From Scleromitrula shiraiana (taxonomy: Eukaryota > Ascomycota > Leotiomycetes > Helotiales > Sclerotiniaceae), in NCBI GenBank assembly GCA_028455995.1, contig JABELC010000005.1, positions 1 to 64,000 on the forward strand: a stretch of DNA of 64,000 bases, read 5' to 3'. Position 1 is the stretch's first letter, and each line of letters begins with the position of its first letter. This document shows positions 10,412-20,425 of this stretch, in pieces. The position numbers and the translations under genes were made by a program. Below the pieces are notes generated by a model, which saw nothing but the letters and a program-made list of their open reading frames with translations, was not told where the DNA came from and ran no database searches.

Positions 10412-11083
10412 ATGTCTCTTGCTGCACAACTCAACCAAGTCTCATCCAATTTTGAGGCAAACGCACCTGCTCATATTAAAGACCCTATTAATCAGGTCAA
10501 CCAAGATTTCCAAAAGACCTACGATCTCTCCAAGGCAATCCAAGTTGGCGAAACATTTCCCAGCTTCAAATTGTCCAACGCAACCGGAGAAGAAGTCACC
10601 CTCGATAACTTACTCGTCAATGGATCGCTTCTAATAACATTCTACCGCGGTGAATGGTGCCCTTTCTGCAACCTGGCTCTTAGAGCTTTGCAAAAACACC
10701 TCGCAGAGTTTCAAGCTAAAGGAGTGACACTCGTAGCAATCTCTCCGGAACTACCTAACCAGTCCCTTTCGACGACTGAGAAGAATGAGCTGAAATTCCA
10801 AGTACTTTCAGACGTTCAAAATAAGTTGGCGAAACAGCTTGGAATCTTATTTGCTCAGCCTGAGACCATGCGTACTGTCTTCAAGAATTTTGGACATGAT
10901 TTCGTGGCTCGCAACGGAGATGATTCTCTAGAGGTTCCATTGCCAGCTACAATTTTGATTGGCAAAGACGGGGTGGTAAAGAACTCGTTTGTTGATCCAG
11001 ATTGGACGAAGAGACTTGAACCTTCGACAGCATTGGAGTGGGTTGACAAGTCGTGGTGGGAAGACGGAATCGAAGATGGATAA
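10412..11083 (+). CDS. Peroxiredoxin-like (AhpC/TSA family) protein
   Basis: The 223-residue intronless protein starts MSLAAQLNQ. A thioredoxin-fold AhpC/TSA domain covers about residues 45-210. The active-site stretch GEWCPFCNLAL puts Cys83 and Cys86 in a CxxC arrangement, as in the fungal and bacterial peroxiredoxin-like group that reduces peroxides or acts as a thiol oxidoreductase. The downstream strand with a cis-Pro region (PLPATILIGKDG) is also present. There is no targeting signal, so a cytosolic location is inferred. The start at 10412 is preferred over 10292 because of the TATA box, and the context CATCATCATG is good. The physiological reductant and substrate cannot be read from the sequence. 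Confidence 0.88.
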   Translation: MSLAAQLNQVSSNFEANAPAHIKDPINQVNQDFQKTYDLSKAIQVGETFPSFKLSNATGEEVTLDNLLVNGSLLITFYRGEWCPFCNLALRALQKHLAEFQAKGVTLVAISPELPNQSLSTTEKNELKFQVLSDVQNKLAKQLGILFAQPETMRTVFKNFGHDFVARNGDDSLEVPLPATILIGKDGVVKNSFVDPDWTKRLEPSTALEWVDKSWWEDGIEDG

Positions 11084-12156
11084 CAAGTGGGAGTGCACTT
11101 CTTGGAATGGTAGGATTTCGTGTGTTCTAGTTTACTAGATGATTCATTTAATGAAACCGTTACACTACAATGACAATGCTCATGGTAGTCTTAGTCCTTC
11201 TGAAAGATTTAAATTCTTGTTCGTCCGTGCCCGCTCCTTCCCGAGCCTGTGCCTCCTATCCTAATCGTAATTGTGCATTGTTCGCTGAGCAGACAAGGAT
11301 TTAATTGTACGTGAAGGTTTTTTGATCACCACACCAATATTAATAATAATAATGGCAATATCAACGCGATAGAACAGTACAACTAATTTAGGCCCTTCAT
11401 TCACGAATTTCACACCGACATTGATTTAAACAGTCGTACTTTCGTACGTAGCACTTCAATCCCCATGAAGGAAGTCGTTGATAATAATTAAAGGAATTTG
11501 GGATTTTCTATAAGATGCCCCAAAAACCATCGGTAGTTGTATTGTAGCTAATTAGTAATTCCGGTTAATGATGAGCCACCACCCTGTCAGATCAGACCCC
11601 ACTGCCCAGCGCTTAAGCAACGAAAAGAACCAATACCACCAATCAATAATCATGACTGTGGAACATTTGATATTTTTGCATATCAACTCTTCCAACCAAT
11701 CATGTCATTCATCACCCCCTTCATATAAGACAAATGACTGGGATATATTCTCATTATGGAAATGTGCATTGGCAGTGATACTTCGCAGTCTTTCCTAATA
11801 GGTCAATCAATTATATGGGCGTTATCAATAACCGCTCTGTCTGAATATCCAAAGAAAGGTGCTAGGTGCTTGGCCATGTCACTATCACCCCATCACATTG
11901 TAGATTGACCAATCTAATCATGAGCTCCAAGATTGAACCCTGAATACCATGCATTTCGTACAAGTCAATATGCAAACTTCCCAGTGATGTGGAATCTCTC
12001 TTCCGTATATACATCTATTCACACCCTCCTTCTTTAGAAGCTGGAACACTTCATGTCACCGACCTATGACTGTGATTTACAATAACCTGTTTCAACGGTA
12101 GGCTGGGTGTTAAGAGGCCTTTGAATGTATAAAAAAAGGACCATCATAATCACAAA
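11084..12156. other. Intergenic region, no gene seen
   Basis: One kilobase between two plus-strand genes. A short (AAT)n run lies near 11338-11352. CT-rich sequence and a TATA-like stretch at 12126-12134 precede the ATG at 12157. A 76-codon open frame at 11568 lacks any family signature and was not called. Confidence 0.5.
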
Positions 12157-13806
12157 ATGCTTCGGAGCGGAACAAGCGCTACATTGGGATTTTTCTTTTT
12201 AATTGCAACATTCATTCCTTCAATTCTATCCAAACCAGTCTATCATTCAGAAGTTCCTCGAAGTAATCCCCTAAGAATCGATTGGGGACCAGCACCACCA
12301 CCAGAAGACGGCCCTCCACTTTCAGCAGGAGCATCAAGAAATAAAGCACTTCTACCAGCCCAGATTAGTGGTATAGTTGGAGCATATTTATTTTCCCTTT
12401 GTGTAGTCGGTATAGTTTTGGTCATTCTAGGAAGACGGTTAAGAAAACAGGCCGAGGAGGAGGACAAATCTCTTGGGGTCGAATTGGTCGAAACAACATT
12501 CCAAGGCGTTTATACAGGATCTACTGGCCCAACTCCTACAACCCCCTCAGGCCTTCGAAACTACCCGTGGCTATCTCCAGATAAGAAACAAGTTACATAC
12601 GATTTTCCACCCGCGATCAATCCAGATCCCTCGGCTTTTGTTTTCCCTCCAAACCGAAAATCAGAGACAAATCCCTACGTCTTTCCCACCACACAGAGCG
12701 TATATTCCCATCAAAGCAGTCCCAGTATTGATAATAAAATTGTTGAAGCCGATCGCGAAATGTTGGCTCGAGATTTAGAAGATATATATGCTCATGTTAT
12801 GGAGCAGGAGGAAGCAAAGGCTGCCGGAATCGATGTGCGAACCATGCCACCTCCAAAGATACCTTCCTCCACCCCAGCATCAAATCCACAACAAAAACCA
12901 AAACATAAACCATCGATTATAAACATATCAGATGCAAAATCAGTCAAATCCCATTCTCGTGCATCGTCTATTCTCTCATCTCTCACCTCACCCAGATCAC
13001 CGAAAACTCCAAAGTCTCCACGAAGAAAAGGAATTAGAGGTCTACGAATTTCTGCACCAATTTCAACACCGCTTTCCAGTACATTCCCAAATACTCCTTC
13101 AAGTGAGGAACCACTTACACCCCGTTCATATGTTCATCGAACACCACCACCAATTCCCAAAAACCAAGTCCCATATTCCACATCTCGCCCAGTAGCAGAT
13201 GAAACCTCCCCAACTCGTAGCATGGCCGAAACCTTCACAACAGTTACCCCCGTATCACCTGAATATCCCTCAGAACCACCTAGGCCAGCTCTTCCATCCC
13301 TCAATACACGCAATCTTCACCTCTCTTTGAGAACCGATAAATCCAGCGCATCTCCACTTTCCGCCACGGAAATATCCATGCGAGCTCCCTTTTCCAATCA
13401 AATCCGAACCACTCCATCCAGATCATCTCTTTCTCAACCTCCTCCACCCCAACCTCAACACAAAGCCAAGAATTCTAGTTCATCCATCTCTCAATCATCA
13501 GCCTACGTATCATCTATGTCACGTTCCCTCCCCTTCCGTCAATTCGAACCATCTACGCCGTCTCTCCCTGTACCCAGCAACAAGACTACCGTCTTAAAAC
13601 GAGTTGCCCCTAACAATGGACCGCAAACTGGAGGGCTGAGAACTCCGTTTAGTGGGGGTGCTGTACCATATTCTCCATACCAACCATTTACGCCAATGAT
13701 GCCAATTACACCAAGATTGGTCACGAAAGAGGACAGAAGGAGAATGAAGAAAGCGGCACCGAGGACACCGGTTACGGAATTGATCAAGAGTGTGGATGAG
13801 ATTTGA
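12157..13806 (+). CDS. Single-pass membrane protein with long Pro/Ser-rich cytosolic tail
   Basis: One exon encodes 549 residues. A signal peptide occupies about 1-25, a short outer segment ends near 68, and one transmembrane helix follows at about 70-93 (GIVGAYLFSLCVVGIVLVILG) with the positive stop GRRLRKQ. The remaining 450 residues are Pro/Ser/Thr-rich and largely disordered. They contain one charged, helix-prone block around 203-228 (ADREMLARDLEDIYAHVMEQEE) and several SPRSP/TPKSP-type sites that could be phosphorylated. The C-terminus is basic (RRRMKKAAPRTP). The topology implies a plasma-membrane or endomembrane protein with a signalling or scaffold tail. I recognise it only as the kind of conserved hypothetical protein common in filamentous ascomycetes; the function is unknown. 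Confidence 0.8.
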   Translation: MLRSGTSATLGFFFLIATFIPSILSKPVYHSEVPRSNPLRIDWGPAPPPEDGPPLSAGASRNKALLPAQISGIVGAYLFSLCVVGIVLVILGRRLRKQAEEEDKSLGVELVETTFQGVYTGSTGPTPTTPSGLRNYPWLSPDKKQVTYDFPPAINPDPSAFVFPPNRKSETNPYVFPTTQSVYSHQSSPSIDNKIVEADREMLARDLEDIYAHVMEQEEAKAAGIDVRTMPPPKIPSSTPASNPQQKPKHKPSIINISDAKSVKSHSRASSILSSLTSPRSPKTPKSPRRKGIRGLRISAPISTPLSSTFPNTPSSEEPLTPRSYVHRTPPPIPKNQVPYSTSRPVADETSPTRSMAETFTTVTPVSPEYPSEPPRPALPSLNTRNLHLSLRTDKSSASPLSATEISMRAPFSNQIRTTPSRSSLSQPPPPQPQHKAKNSSSSISQSSAYVSSMSRSLPFRQFEPSTPSLPVPSNKTTVLKRVAPNNGPQTGGLRTPFSGGAVPYSPYQPFTPMMPITPRLVTKEDRRRMKKAAPRTPVTELIKSVDEI

Positions 13807-14411
13807 GATGGTGGATATTAAATTACATTCCTGAGACGGTTGTTTTAACTTTCGGATATCTTATATACACGGGGCTGATGAATTATGATGGTGGTGGTTA
13901 CTCTTCGTTGACGAGTCCCATTCTCCTTTTGAAATGGGATTGGTTGGCATTATGATTCAGAGGATCCTAGATGGGTGCCCACTTGGACTGTGGAGCTGAT
14001 GCATTATGGCTAGATGCGATTACTATTTATTTCTTTGTCCAGTTTATATTACATATTTTTATATTTATAATCTAATTCATGTGTGCAGCTTGGTACTATA
14101 TACCCTTCTTCAAATGTTTGGTTTTGACTTGTACATTAATTGTTCTCGTATGAGTCTTCAATTGAATTGCTTTTTTTGTGACTTTGACGTATTATCGTAT
14201 ATAAATCTATATCCTAAATCCTTCTCACTTAAGTGCAGGAATTGAATCAACATTCATATTTCTTCAGCTGATGCCCACGTTCATTATTACTCACTATATA
14301 CGATTTAACGATTTGGTGGATTTATTCCTCAACTCACTTTTCTCTCCCTTCTAGTAACTAGAAACGCATAGATACAAATCATACACAGCACAGCACAAAA
14401 ATTCAATGTGC
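13807..14411. other. Convergent 3' intergenic region
   Basis: This spacer separates two convergent genes and should hold both polyadenylation regions. It is AT-rich with TATATAAAT-like stretches near 14050-14210. No gene is supported. Confidence 0.5.
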
Positions 14412-16360
14412 TTACCAATCAATCCAAACACCACCCGGCAAAACCCCTCTCATAACACCCCAATGACCCATTGCACTCTTGACTTGCCATTCCATCAACT
14501 TGTCTGTTTCGTTCTTCCTCAGAATATCGCCCTCTCCTTCGCCAAGCAATTGCTCCTTCTTGATCTCCCATTTGGGTAATAGATATGCTCTCCTGGCATT
14601 ACTTCCTAAGAAATCTTTTTCCACTGGTTGACGGAATTCGATGGATGACGCAGGAGATGATGAAGAGAGTGGTTTGGTACAGAAAATCACCATATTGGTG
14701 AAGTCTTGATTAGTTTCCTCAATGTCGTCAGCGCTAGGTGCTTCAGCCTCACGGAAGATACGGCATGTAGGGAAAAGACTACGAATGGTTCGGTGAATGA
14801 CCATGAAAGGAGGAAGAAGGAAATCCCCAGCGTAGTTCTATAGTTTGATTAGAATATATGTACGAGATTTGACGAGATAAAGAGGGATAACTTACAATGG
14901 CAATGACACCTCCTGGCTCCAGGATATCGTAGAGATCTTTTAAGAATTCATAGGTAAAGAGATCAACGGGTTCAGCTCCACCTGTAAATACATCATGCAC
15001 AATGTAGTTGAACTTTTTCCCTTGGGCAGCATATGCAGATGCAACAGATACGGCATCATCTATGACAGTTTCCTGGGGCTCGGGCAAAGAGAAATACTTT
15101 TGAGCAAAAGATACTACAACAGGGTCGATTTCTACTAGAGTTGTGTGGATTCCATGGGAGATAAGAGCTGCGGGCGTAGTTCCAATACCAAGACCACTGT
15201 AACATCTGTTAGATGAGAATGTCGGAAGAAAGAACCAATACTCACATGACCAAAGCACTCGCATCCTCATCTCTGATAGGGTTTTCCACCTCAATTAATC
15301 GTATGGCTTCTAGCATGACGAAGATTCCATAGATTGGTTCAGCAAGCCCCTTAGCTTTCTTTCCCTTGACTAGCCATTCTCCTCCCAAAAGACTGTGATC
15401 ACATCGCATTGCCCTGAATCCCTGCCCCATCGTTAAACTTTCAATGACCGAAACATATCCTGTAAGAGATTCCTGGCGTTCAAGAAGTGACCAGCCATGA
15501 GAGTTCATTGTTGTGTTTAGTTGTGCTGTAGAATATGGTGTTGGGACATGCACATTATATAATGCTGTATGAAAGATTGCAGGAAGTGTCCAGAGAAGCA
15601 TTTTCGATGGTGCAAAGAGCGAATACAAAGCTGAAAGTGAAATCTGCATGCCGAGACGCGTGAGAAAGAATGATTGACCTATAAATCGAGAGATTTGAAT
15701 AGAAGAGGTGTATTCAACAGCCCGGTAAAATCCAAAAGACAAAATTCCTGGAGCGGCATCAGATAACCAAGGCCATCGACCAGATGTAAGTTCCAAATCG
15801 TCCAAGAAATTGGCGGTACAAGAAACTGTCAACATGAGCAGTGGAAGAAAAGTAACTGATTCAGTAACAGCAGGTCCATAATTAGCTCCCATATAACCAC
15901 TTAACTTGAATAGGAAATATTGGGCTACTGGGAAATAAGCTGCGATAGCGGGTAATAATTGAATGGGCTTCTTGATTGGAATATATCGTTTGATGAACAA
16001 ATTTGATGACCATCCAAGAAAACAAGCTGTAATCATGACTTTAGAGTGCCATATTCCAGCTGCATATGATCCATAAACAGGTGAAAGTGTAAGTTGAGAT
16101 ACATTAGAATATATGGCAGCGAGGGTGAGGAGCGTTGCTGATTGAGCTAAGATTTGGAGTTGTGATATTAGAAACTTTGTTGTGGTATCCTCTTGGGCTT
16201 TTGCTGCTAAAGCTTTGAGTTCTTTCTCAAAATTTTCTTTTGTAAATAGTTGTTCATCATTTATTATCGTCGGTTTCGATTCTTCGGATGGCTTTGAAGA
16301 TTTGGGCGATGTAGATTTTGCCATGATATCAGGTGGGGACTGAGTTGATGAAGGAGCCAA
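14412..16360 (-). CDS. Multi-spanning membrane protein with spermidine/spermine-synthase-like domain
   Basis: Three exons (16360-15246, 15196-14896, 14837-14412) with introns of 49 and 58 bp give 613 residues. The first splice joins ..DASALV to IGLGIGTTPAALI, which completes nucleotide-binding motif I of the spermidine/spermine synthase (class I methyltransferase) fold. Downstream are the acidic strand-2 motif LVEIDPVVV and the VIDDAVS and VHDVFTGGA segments of the polyamine synthase core (about residues 365-560). The first 350 residues are a charged start followed by roughly seven hydrophobic helices, unlike soluble polyamine synthases. The fusion resembles uncharacterised fungal membrane proteins of this superfamily. 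The substrate is unknown; aminopropyl transfer is only one possibility. TGG-TAA at the end also reads as a GTAAGC donor, so a short extra 3' exon cannot be excluded. Confidence 0.82.
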
Positions 16361-16983
16361 AAGTGCTCAAATGATTTAGGAAGATGTGTATTCACAAACC
16401 TGGAGTGAATAATTAGTGAAGATATAAATTAACTCATCTACACCATTCCACCCATAGAATAATTCGACTACAATTGGAGAATCAAAATACTCATTTGAAT
16501 ACGTTGCGATTTTACTTGTTTGAGGCCAATGCGCTGATTCTGAAACGCTTCATTTTGAAGAATGTTCGGATGTCCACAAAACACGTGATTCTATTTATGA
16601 AGAGTTTCATGTTTCAGGGCCGTGAGGTGTGAAGATGCAGTAAGAGCTCTGATGTTTATATTGTTTCAAAGGGTAGATGTAATTAATTTATGTTCGGATC
16701 ATGAGATGAACTAGTGGCTCATAGAATTTAGATATGTGGGTAGCAGAGAGATGCAAATACTGTTAATGGGCTGAGGAACAAAATTCTGGAAAATAAATAA
16801 ATATAAATAAATTATATTACATTTCAGGATAACAATATTGTTATACAGGATGCCATCGTTGCCCTGCGGAAGAGAGCCCAACATGAAAACCCTCAACCCC
16901 TTTTCGAATGGGATGAACTATATCATACAGGATGCCATCGTTGCCCTGCTGTCTCCTCGACACCCTCAACTTCTTCTAACACT
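16361..16983. other. Intergenic region with a 25-bp direct repeat
   Basis: This stretch lies between two minus-strand genes and contains the promoter of the spermidine-synthase-like gene and the 3' end region of the L-galactonate dehydratase gene. Apart from the direct repeat at 16843-16949 no feature is seen. Confidence 0.5.
16843..16949. repeat. Pair of identical 25-bp direct repeats
   Basis: The 25 bases starting ATACAGGATGCC and ending TTGCCCTGC occur at 16843-16867 and again, identically, at 16925-16949. The start-to-start distance is 82 bp. The second copy ends 34 bp from the stop codon of the L-galactonate dehydratase gene. A recent local duplication is the simplest explanation. Confidence 0.85.
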
Positions 16984-18465
16984 TTAGATCTTGATACCCT
17001 CCAAGATAGGTCTTGCCTCTTCACTCTTCCACCATCCAACACCATCCTGTCCTGGGAACTCAAATTTATCCATACTTTCTGCCTTCATTTCAACACTGTA
17101 ACCTGGCTCCAATGGTGTTTGGTAGTAACCATCCTTAATGACTGATGGATGTTCAAAATGCTCGTGGAGATGGTCAACGTACTCCAAAACGCTCAACTTT
17201 CCACTAACACAAACGTAATCAATTGTGCTAAGATGTTGAGTATATTCTGGAAGTCCAACACCACCGCTGTGTGGTACAATTGGAACACCATACTTCTTAG
17301 CCATAAGGAGAACAGCCAAAACTTCATTAACACCTCCCATACGGCAAGCATCAATTTGACAAACATCAATAGCTCCGGAAGCTAAAAGTTGTTTGAAGAT
17401 GACACGGTTTTGACACATCTCTCCTGTAGCAACTCCAATTCCGTGTGGACGAAGAGCATCTCGGATAGCCTTGTGACCAAGGATATCATCTGGGGAAGTT
17501 GGTTCTTCAATGAACCATGGCTTGAAGTCCTTGAGTTGTTGCATATATTCGATTGCTTCAGGGACAGACCAAACCTGAAAATGATTAGTATTAGACTTGC
17601 AGAATAAGAAGATATCAAAACATACCTGGTTGGCATCAACCATAAGAATGTTCCCCTTGTCATATCCAATAACCTCTCGGGCAATGGTTAAGCGTCTCCG
17701 GTCGGCCTCGACGGATGTCCCAACCTTAAGTTTGAAATGTCTATATCCTTTGCTTAATGTTTCTTCCAATAAGCCCTTCATCTTATCCTCTCCATATCCT
17801 AACCATCCAGCACTTGTAGTATATGCAGGTACAGCCTTGCTATCTAAAGCATCCTGTAATCTCTTGGCCTTTCCTCCTTCCTCACTCTTCAACATTGTTA
17901 TAGCTTCTTCGGGTGTAATTGCATCGGTAATGTAACGGAAATCGATGCAACGAACGAATTCCTCTGGGCTCATATCTGCTACGATCCTCCATACTGGCTT
18001 GTTGAGTGTCTTTGCCCATAAATCCCAGATTGCATTGACAACAGCACCAAGGGCAAGATGAATAACACCCTTTTCAGGGCCAATCCAACGAAGTTGTGAA
18101 TCTGAAACGAGATATCTCCATGTTTCACCCCAATTCTCTACAAGGGAAGAAAGAGTACGTCCCTTGATACGATCGGCGACATTGTTGATAGCAGCGCATA
18201 CGATATCATTTCCTCGACCAATTGTGAAAGTCTGCGAAGAGAATAGAAATATTAGTGGGGCCTTTGCGGGGTACAATGGGTCACAGCATATCAATTGATC
18301 AAAACTCACCATTCCATGACCGGAGAACTTAGAATCTGTCTTGAGGATACAGTATGCTGCACTGTAATCTCCAGCAGCGTTCATAGCATCAGAGCCGGTC
18401 TTGTCGAGAGAGGTAGGAAATCGAACATCACGAGTATCCCACCCGGTAATAGTTACTTTCGCCAT
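16984..18465 (-). CDS. lgd1: L-galactonate dehydratase (enolase superfamily)
   Basis: Three exons (18465-18310, 18231-17626, 17574-16984) with phase-0 introns of 78 and 51 bp encode 450 residues, the expected length of fungal LGD. The enzyme dehydrates L-galactonate to 2-keto-3-deoxy-L-galactonate, the second step of the fungal D-galacturonate (pectin) pathway, in the cytosol. The mandelate-racemase-type fold shows all key residues: KxK at 219-221 (FKLKVG), metal ligands Asp251 (MVDAN), Glu277 (FIEEP) and Glu306 (GEMCQN), and the Asp329/His356 dyad (QIDACRMGG, VPHSGG). The pathway genes are known from Trichoderma, Aspergillus and Botrytis. A TATATATAT stretch lies about 165 bp upstream of the start. 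No other pathway gene is adjacent. A related acid-sugar dehydratase is the alternative, but the overall match is strong. Confidence 0.9.
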   Translation of the reverse strand: MAKVTITGWDTRDVRFPTSLDKTGSDAMNAAGDYSAAYCILKTDSKFSGHGMVSFDQLICCDPLYPAKAPLIFLFSSQTFTIGRGNDIVCAAINNVADRIKGRTLSSLVENWGETWRYLVSDSQLRWIGPEKGVIHLALGAVVNAIWDLWAKTLNKPVWRIVADMSPEEFVRCIDFRYITDAITPEEAITMLKSEEGGKAKRLQDALDSKAVPAYTTSAGWLGYGEDKMKGLLEETLSKGYRHFKLKVGTSVEADRRRLTIAREVIGYDKGNILMVDANQVCFDIFLFCKSNTNHFQVWSVPEAIEYMQQLKDFKPWFIEEPTSPDDILGHKAIRDALRPHGIGVATGEMCQNRVIFKQLLASGAIDVCQIDACRMGGVNEVLAVLLMAKKYGVPIVPHSGGVGLPEYTQHLSTIDYVCVSGKLSVLEYVDHLHEHFEHPSVIKDGYYQTPLEPGYSVEMKAESMDKFEFPGQDGVGWWKSEEARPILEGIKI

Positions 18466-20425
18466 GATTTTTGGGGTTGTAATGTATGTGAAATGGTGGC
18501 AGATAAGGAAGTATCGTAAGATATATCGTGTATTAGAGGATGAAAAGAGGTATGTAAAGAAATGGTAGGGAAAGAGGTATGAAGAAAAGGAAAGAAGGAT
18601 TTCTCTATGATCAAGAACTAGACGACATATATATATACAAATTCACCGTCGCATAAAGTAACGGCAATTCCATTGACAATGACGGGGGGGAGAAATATGG
18701 TCCGTATTCTTGATAATTTGAGACCTAATGAAGGGGGAAGCTTTGGAGAATTCTTGATTCTGATTGATGGATAAATTGATTATCCTTACTAGAACCCCGC
18801 GCTACAATGATCGTTCACCAATTTAGTCCCTATATCCGACCCCACAACCCCGAAGTCTGGCAGAATGAAAATCCGGGTGAAACTATTTACTGTAGCTAAC
18901 CACTAACTTACAAAGATTACTATATACCCTCCAAGGATACCCTCACCGTCCTGGTGCTAAAGATCACGATGAAATTTCTTCTTCGTTACCCACCGTTATT
19001 AAGATTATATTAAAGCAGCAAAAAAGAAAAGTTCAGAAGCATCTAGGGAGCTAGGTAGATCAGCCGGAAACCAGATTGGAGAATAACCAGCATACGCTGG
19101 GCAGTGATAGGGTGTCCATCTACTTCAAGAATCCGATATTCAACACCAAACAGCAATCTCAGCAACGTCATTCAACTCACGGATGGCAATAAATTGGGCT
19201 GTACAATAAGCCCTCGATCACTCATATGGAATGCGTACAGTAAGCGTAAATGGCTCAGTATTTTCTACTTTATGTAACTGAGAAGCAGGTATTCTATGTG
19301 ATTGATCTCAATTTTGAATGATTGGCTTCAAGTATAACCATGTTTTTCAACCACTCCCTTCATCGGGTTGCACGCCTGTCAATGAGCACCGTTCTTACGA
19401 GTCTATTGATTTTTATGGTCTTTTTGTTGTGTATTAATACGAATTCAAATTGGCAAATGCAAGTGCTCTTCTCTGGAAGTATGACTAGGATTATCAAACA
19501 CATCGAAACCAGTGTACCGGAACCTTTCCCTGCTCATACTCGAATTTGTATTGGAAAGATGCATTTGAGATATTTTGAGAAATGGGCTTGTTTGAGCCAT
19601 CTTCCATTGATTAAGGGGATGTCTTGCGGTTTCCATTTCATCCCTATGTGTTACAAATTCGCGCATAACAAATCGATGCTTAAAGGGATTGCATCTTGAA
19701 TAACTTCTCACACATGCTACACTGTGCCTTTTCCTTGCAGATTTCAAAATGATTTCATGGCTATTCTGATATATTTAATTGTGTTTCAGGGGCTACAGCC
19801 TTCATATGAATAACATGTACAGTTCTTATCCAGGGAGCTTGCTAATTCATGAACCACTCACTACCTTGCGTATAATCTGCTTTTTCTTTCCGTATCTCAA
19901 TGGTTCAAGCTTTAGTTAACCACTTGAATTTTTTCACAAAGTATTTAATGCTCAAAATTGAATCAGATAACATACTGTTTTGATCGTTCAACGGACAGGT
20001 GGTTCATGAATCAGCGCACCCTTTGGTGGTTGGTAGTCCTCAATATACCATCGTTAAAAGAAAACGGCAAACTCAGTGCGAAAACTCCCCCATGTATGTC
20101 GAGTTCTTGATACAACAATGCCAACTGTTGGAATTTATGACATGGATACGAATCCTGAAGATTTACTGCACTTGGAGCATGTTGGTTTTCATGATTCGCG
20201 TAATGGTTCTATTCAATGGAAGGATGTCAATATCGAATAGCCTTAAACAATCTCTTAATCATACCTTCGAGTGGATCAGTGATGCTCTTACTCCTGTTGC
20301 TTCACAATGATCTCTTGCCTTGTTAATTTTAACTCTAAATTTTGTGGATCTATTTAGTAAAGCTATTTTACTCGATGTATAGTACTTCTAGTTTTTACTT
20401 CATATGAATCTTGTGCATATCAATC
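18466..20425. other. Gene-poor 2-kb region upstream of the GH72-like gene
   Basis: The left end is the promoter of the minus-strand L-galactonate dehydratase gene. Open frames at 19340-19699 (one hydrophobic helix near its start) and 19999-20310 have no family signature and are not called. A perfect ATCAGATAA, the GATA iron-repressor consensus, lies at 19962-19970, about 460 bp before the GH72-like gene. A single copy in this much DNA could be chance. Confidence 0.45.

Noticed and set aside
19322..19699. 125-codon open frame with a hydrophobic segment
   Set aside because: It starts at a non-ATG codon, and its ATG-initiated part has no signal peptide or family motif; chance is likelier.
19999..20310. 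103-codon open frame before the GH72-like gene
   Set aside because: No similarity to the GH72 N-terminus, and it cannot be spliced to supply a signal peptide.
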